Origin: Pelagihabitans sp963710535
GTDB lineage: Bacteria > Bacteroidota > Bacteroidia > Flavobacteriales > Flavobacteriaceae
Assembly: GCA_963710535.1 (NCBI GenBank)
Contig: CAVQAW010000003.1
Span: 124,001 to 188,000, forward strand
Direction: 5' to 3'
Length of the DNA: 64,000 nucleotides
The translations under genes were made by a program, and so were the position numbers. The notes under the pieces were generated by a model. It had not been told where the DNA came from. It did not search any database and worked only from the letters and a program-made list of their open reading frames with translations. Below are positions 60,950-64,000 of the stretch, in pieces. Within the stretch, counting starts at the first letter, position 1; each line of letters starts with the position of its first letter.

Positions 60950-61903
60950 TTAATTCTGATGTTCGATGTCTTTATAGGCATCGATTACTTTCTTGACCAA
61001 TTTATGCCGTATCACATCCTTGTCGTCGAGGTATATCATTTCAATGCCCTCCACATTTTTTAAGATGAGCAATGCCTCCTTCAATCCGGAAATGACCCGT
61101 CTTGGAAGATCGATCTGTCCCGGATCGCCGGTAATCATAAACTTGGCGTTTTTGCCCATCCTGGTCAGAAACATTTTCATTTGCGCATGGGTGGTATTCT
61201 GCGCTTCGTCCAAAATTACAAAGGCATGATCTAGGGTACGGCCACGCATAAAAGCCAATGGAGCGATTTGAATTGTACCGTTCTCGATGAAATGGGCCAA
61301 TTTTTCACCAGGAATCATATCCCTCAAGGCATCATACAGGGGTTGCATGTAGGGATCTAGCTTTTCTTTCAGGTCGCCAGGGAGAAAACCAAGGTTTTCG
61401 CCCGCTTCCACGGCCGGTCTTGTAAGTATGATGCGTTTCACCTGTTTCTCTTTCAAGGCCTTTACTGCCAATGCAACCCCGGTATAGGTCTTCCCCGTAC
61501 CTGCCGGGCCTATGGCAAAAACCATATCGTTTTTCATTGCCGCATCGACCAGTTTTCTCTGGTTTTCGGTCTGCGCCTTGATCAGCTTGCCACTTACACC
61601 GTGAACCAAGGTCTCACCGCTGCTGGCCGGAGATTGATCGTCTTCAATCCCATTGCGGGTCAGTACCCGCTCAATGGCGTTTTCATCGAGCTTATTGTAT
61701 TTCACGAAATGATCGGTGAGCATATCGAAGCGCCTATCGAATTCTTCCAATAGATCCTCGTCGCCATAGACCATTATTTTGCTGCCTCGGGCAACAATCT
61801 TCAATTTCGGAAAGTACTTTTTAAGCAGATCAATATTCTCGTTTTGTTGTCCAAAAAAATCCCTCGGACTGATGTCGGTGAGCTCTAGAATTAGTTCGTT
61901 CAA
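60950..61903 (-). CDS. PhoH family ATPase
   Basis: 317 residues: N-terminal KH-like part, then Walker A AIGPAGTGKTYTGVALAVKAL (about 132-152) and Walker B FVILDEAQNTTHAQMKMFLTRMG. PhoH proteins are cytoplasmic ATPases tied to RNA processing and stress. First gene of the phoH-purC-SSS transcript. Confidence 0.95.
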   Translation of the reverse strand: MNELILELTDISPRDFFGQQNENIDLLKKYFPKLKIVARGSKIMVYGDEDLLEEFDRRFDMLTDHFVKYNKLDENAIERVLTRNGIEDDQSPASSGETLVHGVSGKLIKAQTENQRKLVDAAMKNDMVFAIGPAGTGKTYTGVALAVKALKEKQVKRIILTRPAVEAGENLGFLPGDLKEKLDPYMQPLYDALRDMIPGEKLAHFIENGTIQIAPLAFMRGRTLDHAFVILDEAQNTTHAQMKMFLTRMGKNAKFMITGDPGQIDLPRRVISGLKEALLILKNVEGIEMIYLDDKDVIRHKLVKKVIDAYKDIEHQN

Positions 61904-62033
61904 TGAATATCGATTTTTTTAGGGTTGGGGCCTTAAAGATAAATTTCGAAAGGCTATTTTTTTGTTTAATTTTGTTTAACAAACTTAAGTAAAAAATCAG
62001 TTTGCATAATCAAAAACATATCAACATTGCTGC

Positions 62034-62864
62034 ATGGCAATCATCACCTTAACGACAGATTTTGGACTTAAAGACCATTTTGTAGGTGCATTGAAAGGGA
62101 GTATATATAAGGAATTGACCGAAGCTAAAATTGTTGATATTTCTCACGAGATCGGCCCTTTTAACATTCATCAATGCGCATACATCCTTAAAAATGCTTA
62201 CAAAAATTTCCCGGAGGGCACTATTCACATCGTAGGCCTGGACGCAGAGCCCACTCCCGAAAACCAGCATATCGCCATTTTGGTCGATGGCCATTATTTT
62301 ATTACCGCGAACACGGGGGTAATCGGTTTGATCACCTCCGAAATCAATCCGGAAAAAGTTGTCCAGATCAATATTCCAAACCCTGAGAACGGTTCGTTTC
62401 CCGTGATGGATGTATTTGTGAAGGTAGCCTGCCATTTGGCCCGTGGTGGCACCTTGGAAGTCATTGGGAGGCCTTTTAACGAATTGACAGAGCTCAAGAC
62501 CTATGCGCCCATCATCACCGACAACGGAAATAAAATAGTGGGCAGTGTCGTGTATATTGATAACTATGGGAATGTCGTGACCAATATCCATAAAAATTTA
62601 TTTGATGCCTATAGAAAAGGCCGCACCTTCGAATTGAATGCCCGCACCACCAAGATCAGTCAAATTCACAATAGGTACAGCGATATCATAAACTTCGACC
62701 TGGACAAAGCCAACCGCAGGGGCCCCGGAGACCTCATGGCGCTGTTCAACTCAGCAAACTATATTGAGCTTGCCATCTATAAAAGCGATTTGAATACCGT
62801 AGGGGGTGCCTCTACCCTACTGGGATTGGATTACCGCGACACCATTACCATCAGTTTTACCTGA
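62034..62864 (+). CDS. SAM hydroxide adenosyltransferase (DUF62 family)
   Basis: 276 residues. ITLTTDFGLKDHFVGALKGSIYKE at the start and NYGNVVTNI in the middle match the SAM-dependent chlorinase/fluorinase family; most members hydrolyse SAM with water instead. YFITANTGVIGLI also fits. The halogenase-specific loop is not recognisable, so hydrolase is favoured. Divergent from phoH. Confidence 0.9.
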   Translation: MAIITLTTDFGLKDHFVGALKGSIYKELTEAKIVDISHEIGPFNIHQCAYILKNAYKNFPEGTIHIVGLDAEPTPENQHIAILVDGHYFITANTGVIGLITSEINPEKVVQINIPNPENGSFPVMDVFVKVACHLARGGTLEVIGRPFNELTELKTYAPIITDNGNKIVGSVVYIDNYGNVVTNIHKNLFDAYRKGRTFELNARTTKISQIHNRYSDIINFDLDKANRRGPGDLMALFNSANYIELAIYKSDLNTVGGASTLLGLDYRDTITISFT

Positions 62865-62947
62865 TAGGCGCAACTCGAATTAAATAAAGTTTTGAAAATA
62901 TATTATTCTTAGTTTTGGCATTTGTTATTAAAAACCCATCGGATTAA

Positions 62948-63682
62948 ATGCTATCGATCTTTAAAAGAGAAATCCGTTCCTTTTTTACTTCTCCTATAGG
63001 CTATCTGGTCATCGGACTTTTTTTGGTGCTCAACGGTTTGTTCCTTTGGGTGTTCAAAGGGCCCTTTAATATCTTCGATGCCGGTTTTGCCGACATGGGC
63101 AGTTTCTTTTTACTGTCCCCTTGGGTATTTTTGTTCTTGATCCCCGCCATCACCATGAGGAGCTTCTCCGAGGAGAAAAAAATAGGCACCCTGGAACTGC
63201 TTTTTATTAAGCCCATATCGATTTGGAACATGGTTTTGGGGAAATTCCTGGGCACCTTTTGCCTTGCGGTCATTGCATTGTTGCCTACCTTACTTTATGT
63301 GTATACGCTATCTGAACTTGGAACTACGGTCGGCAGTATAGATATGGGCCTTGTAGTGGGGTCCTATTTTGGCACCTTGTTCCTGATTGCCTGTTATACC
63401 TGCATCGGTCTTTTTGCCTCCACCCTATCCGAAAATCAGATCGTGGCCTTCCTATTGGGAATGCTATGCTGCTTTGCTTTTTACTATGGATTTGAAGGGG
63501 TCGCTTCCCTATTCTCTGAGGGTGAGACCACCATTTTTATTCAAAAACTTGGGATGAAGGCCCATTTCGAAAGTATTGCCAGAGGCGTTCTGGATACTAG
63601 GGATTTGGTGTATTTCGTCTCACTGTCGACCTTCTTTCTTTTTCTGACCGTAGTCCAACTTAAACAGCTGAACAATCCATGA
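62948..63682 (+). CDS. gldF: Gliding-motility ABC transporter permease GldF
   Basis: 244 residues: MLSIFKREIRSFFTSPIGYLVIGLFLVLNGLF, six helices, SFSEEKKIGTLELLFIKPIS in the ABC-2 permease position. With GldA and GldG it forms an ABC transporter needed for gliding in Flavobacterium. Overlaps gldG by four bases (ATGA). Confidence 0.95.
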   Translation: MLSIFKREIRSFFTSPIGYLVIGLFLVLNGLFLWVFKGPFNIFDAGFADMGSFFLLSPWVFLFLIPAITMRSFSEEKKIGTLELLFIKPISIWNMVLGKFLGTFCLAVIALLPTLLYVYTLSELGTTVGSIDMGLVVGSYFGTLFLIACYTCIGLFASTLSENQIVAFLLGMLCCFAFYYGFEGVASLFSEGETTIFIQKLGMKAHFESIARGVLDTRDLVYFVSLSTFFLFLTVVQLKQLNNP

Positions 63683-64000
63683 AAAAGAACATCATTTCTT
63701 GGATAAAGGCATTGGTCTTTTTGATCGTGGCGAACGCACTTGCGGGTTTGTTCCCCGTTCGGTTCGATTTGACCGAAGACCATAGGTTTACTTTGGCCCA
63801 GCCATCGGCCAATACCGTTAAGGACTTTAAAAACCCGGTCATCGTTGATGTGCTTTTGGCAGGGAACCTTACACCGGAATTTCAGCGACTACAGGAAGAG
63901 ACGCGGCAAATTTTAGAGTCTTTCGCCTCAATCAATCCGAATATCAAATATAGCTTCGTAGATCCCTTACAGGGTGTCGAACAAATCGAGGGAACCATTA
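63679..64000 (+). CDS. gldG: Gliding-motility protein GldG, N-terminal part (cut by window end)
   Basis: Open from ATG 63,679 to the window end, 107 residues seen. MKKNIISWIKALVFLIVANALAGLFPVRFDLTEDHRFTLAQPS in pieces: one N-terminal helix and then the periplasmic ABC_transp_aux-like domain. It partners GldF. Confidence 0.92.
   Translation, partial: MKKNIISWIKALVFLIVANALAGLFPVRFDLTEDHRFTLAQPSANTVKDFKNPVIVDVLLAGNLTPEFQRLQEETRQILESFASINPNIKYSFVDPLQGVEQIEGTI

Overview
The window comes from a chromosome of a Flavobacteriaceae bacterium (Bacteroidota), probably a marine genus; the genus cannot be fixed from sequence alone. The evidence is the gliding genes gldF-gldG at the right edge, family-typical proteins (DUF4290 next to MurA, DUF2911, DUF6090, DUF2024, START-like protein), the near absence of Shine-Dalgarno sequences, and promoters of the flavobacterial type (TTG, 17-23 bases, TANNTTTG).

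The left flank (1-25.4 kb) is ordinary backbone of balanced base composition. It holds a PIG-L deacetylase operon with a tiny 33-residue membrane protein and a sodium:solute symporter, an SRPBCC-SDR-photolyase cluster, an M20 amidohydrolase followed by an iron-sulfur CDGSH protein, an acetyltransferase and a SemiSWEET-like protein, murA-DUF4290-DUF493, recQ-fmt, an HU gene, YqgE, a class IV aminotransferase and a tRNA-Met(CAU).

Directly beyond the tRNA the composition turns AT-rich and the style changes. A tyrosine recombinase gene broken by three frameshifts (25,997-27,127) is followed on the same strand by about 17 kb (27,172-44,034) that is organised as an integron-like cassette array. Fourteen units, called A to N here, each carry one to three genes and end in a long imperfect palindrome. 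The 7-9 bases that open most units (GTT plus about six) are the reverse complement of the bases that start the palindrome closing the SAME unit, not of the other end of the neighbouring palindrome. This is the signature left by integron cassette insertion at G|TT. The cassettes carry five toxin-antitoxin modules, an ECF sigma factor with a lipoprotein and membrane partner, a cupin, an aminotransferase/ornithine-cyclodeaminase pair (both frameshifted), a thioredoxin/DUF2024/MarR redox unit with two matching operators, a SulP transporter, a DUF711 protein and a NodB deacetylase. The recombinase keeps every catalytic residue but has no room for the insertion that defines IntI, carries an extra N-terminal domain of about 100 residues, and lies in the same direction as the cassettes. 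I regard this recombinase-plus-array as the most interesting system in the window.

From 44.1 to 47.3 kb a permease and a mannitol-dehydrogenase-family gene of backbone composition follow. From 47.9 to 50.1 kb there are eroded remains of further cassettes: half recombination sites, a DUF6090-ParE fusion, and the 3' end of a cysteine synthase gene. From 49.4 to 55.9 kb come single accessory genes (GNAT, DHFR-like, DUF6090, DUF1801, serine hydrolase, DUF4256, monooxygenase-like).

The right flank (56-64 kb) is backbone again: a cNMP/CBS/DUF294 nucleotidyltransferase-like regulator, a DnaQ-type exonuclease, a sodium:solute symporter, purC, phoH, a SAM hydroxide adenosyltransferase-type gene and gldF-gldG. 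No CRISPR array, rRNA or complete insertion sequence was seen.
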